Part shown: one piece after another, positions 61,157 through 64,000 of the stretch
How the letters are laid out: every line of letters starts with the position of its first letter
Numbering within the stretch: position 1 is the first letter of the stretch
Origin: Taenia hydatigena
Lineage: Eukaryota > Platyhelminthes > Cestoda > Cyclophyllidea > Taeniidae
NCBI GenBank assembly: GCA_036345935.2
Contig: JADWOT020001611.1
Coordinates: 1-64,000, forward strand
Length of the DNA stretch: 64,000 nucleotides
Direction of reading: 5' to 3'
Translations under genes and position numbers: made by a program
The notes under the pieces: model-generated
The model's input: only the letters and a program-made list of their open reading frames with translations
What the model was told of the DNA's origin: nothing
Database searches by the model: none

Positions 61157-64000
61157 GTTGTAATAAGCCTTATAAACCAACTAGGATACAAAAATTACAC
61201 TTGATAATAGTAAAATCTCACCAACAAAAATGTCAAAAAACGCTAAACTTACAATAACATTGGTTTAAGACTCTTGCAATGTTGTCTTAACGCATTTTTA
61301 CAACAAGGATTCGCCGTTAGTTTCTTACTTACGCTTACCAAATAACTTCTTTTGTCCGCATTTTTGCTTCCTAAAGTTACGCTCACTAAAAAAAATTAGG
61401 TAACCATAATTGTTCTTAACGCGCTAAAATGCACAACAATTATAAGTTTATTTGTTTTGTCGGACAGCACTGAACCGATTAGCTAGATTTGTGCGCAATG
61501 TACGTAAGTGGTGTTCGTTTTGGTGGGGGTTTTTTCGGTCAACGGGGCTTAGTTCGCTCGAGCAAGTTCGAAAGCTAGTGTTTGGTGCTTTTTACTAGTT
61601 TTAGCTTGTTACGTGTTATTATATCCTTTTCATGTTGATTGGCTTCATTCGCACGCCTACTTGCTAGAGCAAACGCGAAGGCGTCATAATGTGGATATCG
61701 AGACGTTTTGTTTATAAGCTACAAGGTCTAATCACGTTCGCTTTTTCCTATGCAATGCTTTGGGTTACACGTAAGATTGGTTTGGCAATTTCCTGATCAG
61801 TTTGTTCTTTAACGACTGTGGACTTTGCTTAGTGAGTCGTAATTTTGTTGAGAAGAGTTCTAACTTTGCTAAGTGCTTGGCACACTCATTATTTTTGCTA
61901 GAAGTATTTATTATATGCCCTATTTTCCACTTTTATCTGTGCATTTGTCAGGTTAAACATTGACGTTGCCACCAAAAATAACTGCTTTGCGAAAAATGGA
62001 GGCATTATGAGGCGGCAATTAATGCGAATCTCGCTTTAGCTACCGCTTCACACATTCCTCCGATAAGATTGAGTTGCAGTTAATGAGTTGTTGTTGTCGT
62101 CTCTGTGCATCAAATGATTCGATGTGCGTTGTTATTTTGTTTAGGTACATACGTGCATAATCTATTCGTAGGTCCTTTCACATTTTATTTGTGGTAAAAG
62201 GGACGTTATTTGTCGTCCACTAGTTGTTAGAGCCTCTAAATTTCGACTGACTTCCTTTCCACGTCTACACGCTAGTTTAAGCGCAAAGTGCTCATAATGC
62301 GACTGCTAGGACGTTTTGTTTTCCAACTGCAGTGCCTACTCCCATTCACTTTTTTCTTTACAATGGTGTAAGCGAGAACTTGAGGTTGCTAGGGCAGTTT
62401 GAAATCGGTTTGTTCTTTAATGACGGTGGATTCGGATTAGTGAGACAACTTTGTTGGGACTCGTTTCAGCTTCATTGAGTACTTGGTACCCATTCATTGT
62501 TTTCTTGCTAATAGGCTTTCATTACATCTGCATGCCTTTCATTTCGTTCCCCCAATTCGTTTATATACTAGATCGGACGTTGAAGAAGCAGTTGCAGTTC
62601 CTGTCAAGACTTCTTCTTTTGCCAAGAATGGAGACCTTATCTGTCGGCAGTGGGTGCGGCTCTCGCCTTCGCTATTACTTCACACGTCTCTCAGGTAAGA
62701 CTGGACTGCTGTAAATTTTTTGCTGTCTTTTTGTGTAGCTACAGAACCGATGTGCTTTCCATTTTGGGTGGGAGCATACTTTTATCAATTATCTATAGGT
62801 CCTTTCGCACTTTATGTGTGGTAAAAGGTGCTTTGTTTTCTCTACTACGATATCCGTGTTGGTGGAGCACACATACATATGTGTGGAGAGCGCGGGACAC
62901 TTGGTGACTTCACTACTCATTGACTTGGAAACCAGGGTTATTTTTTTGCTGATGTGATCTTTGCGAAACGTGTTGTGTGGAGGGCTTCGGTGATGGCTTA
63001 ATGGTAGGTTGAGATTCGACGAAATGAGTTGGTTTATGGGCGAGGTGGACGCAGCAGAAGCGGGGGAAGGAGTGACCAGTGGGAAGCTTTCTCATCACCG
63101 TGCAGGCTGTACTTTGTAGCACTCTCAAACTCTTGCTTGTTAAGGTGCCTTCGCCTCCCATTAGTAGTTATGTTTGCTTTTTTCCCTTTCGGATGCCGCA
63201 AAATTACTGTGGTGATGGTGGTGGTGAGGTAGCATTTGATGAGTCTGTGGAATGATAGGCAGTGCGAGCTTGTGGGGTCATTAGCGGAGGCGTTTCCGTC
63301 TCGGTTGTGCGATGTGGATGTCGGGAAGGACGATAGCGGTGTGTTGGGTGGCATAGCAGGAGGTGTGACCTTTTATGGTGTTGGGCACAAGCATTGGGTG
63401 GGAGTGGCATGTTTGCAAGCTGAGCAGACTAATTGGAGTGTAGCGCCGATGGGTTCGGTTTGGGGGTTTGTTGCCACATTGATGAGTTGCGCTGATGATT
63501 GTGTCAGCACCGAAAAGATAGAAAGAAGGAGAAGTGTTCCAGAGGTTTTTTTAAACCCACTCTAGGTGGCCCTTCTTTTCTGAATCCAGGTGCGTGTGTA
63601 TGTGTTTTTAAGTTTACACTTCGAGGTGTGTATTTCTTGTCTTACCGTCAACTAATTTTTTCGTTGCACGTAAATCTATGTGCACTGATATTTTAAAGAT
63701 CGTCTAGAGCTCGTCTTTGTTACGTAAACGTGTGTGTGCGTGCGTTGGGATCCCTTTTTCGTTAATGAGGCTCGAGAGAGAAAATTCGACGAGTTTAGGT
63801 TGGTTGATGGACGGCAACGGTTTTTCGCGTTCGTTCACTTTGCTGAACGATGGGGTGAAGGGGATTGATTGAAGTAGGTAGGTAGGTAGGTGGGGATCAT
63901 TGCTCTCAACTCCGGCTGTGTGACGCTTCTCAACGTCGCCGTTGTCGTTGTCAATTACGGACTCATCAGGCTGTCTGCCAACAATAATACGCATCGTTGT

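Larger units (their letters stand above)
59300..64000 (+). repeat. Long dispersed repeat, copy D, cut by the window edge
   Basis: Matches the reverse of copy C from its outer piece (59.3-59.5 kb with 51.9-52.2 kb) and from 60.88 to 62.8 kb. It matches copy A from 61.44 kb on, with similar words such as TATAAGTTTATTTGTTTTGTC and GATTAGCTAGATTTGTGCGC. It shares the doubled 600-base block with C. The stretch at 59.87-60.87 kb is absent in A. It reaches the right edge inside the part that in A holds the short conserved frames. Strongly G/T-rich from about 60.5 kb. Confidence 0.7.

Noticed and set aside
1..64000. CRISPR array, bacterial operons or ribosome binding sites
   Set aside because: No regularly spaced short repeats and no long or clustered prokaryotic ORFs; intron-like boundaries indicate a eukaryote.

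Overview
This is a gene-poor stretch of eukaryotic (animal) nuclear DNA. No bacterial-style ORFs or operons, no rRNA and no intact tRNA can be seen, and most open frames are short chance frames. What can be read is pieces of split genes, several with intron-like GT..AG boundaries, inside a large amount of repeat. A flatworm, probably a tapeworm, fits best: NK-type homeobox exons, a compact LTR element of the TRIM type (known in taeniid cestodes), and a tRNA-Leu-like repeat. This is inference, not proof.

Layout. 1-7.5 kb: no recognisable gene. 7.55-8.48 kb (minus) and 14.45-15.34 kb (plus) hold two inverted copies of one gene with an F-box-like N-terminus; both are damaged, one by two stop codons, the other by a frame break or short intron. 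16.95-23.08 kb (plus) is copy A of a very long, mostly non-coding repeat. A homeobox gene fragment (23.08-23.48 kb, plus) directly follows it, split at homeodomain position 44/45. 26.2-26.6 kb is a near-perfect 110-bp inverted repeat next to a tRNA-Leu-like segment. 26.9-27.75 kb (minus) and 52.6-53.25 kb (minus) are two further relatives of the homeobox locus.

31.7-39.3 kb is A/C-rich on the plus strand, without a convincing gene apart from one possible small minus-strand exon pair at 38.4-38.7 kb. 39.3-45.6 kb (minus) is repeat copy B, the inverted partner of A, with a solo LTR inserted in it. 46.0-52.2 kb (minus) is copy C, interrupted by a complete 895-bp TRIM-like element with perfect 5-bp target duplications. 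54.4-54.8 kb carries a possible decayed retrotransposon integrase. 55-57.6 kb has a few coding-like minus-strand frames. 59.3 kb to the right edge is copy D of the repeat.

The main result is the repeat family A-D: at least 6 kb, four copies in 64 kb in both orientations, strongly G/T-rich on its own sense strand, with several short reading frames kept in more than one copy. I do not recognise it. The homeobox and F-box-like copies show that gene fragments have also been duplicated here. All comparisons were made by eye; percentages and edges are approximate.
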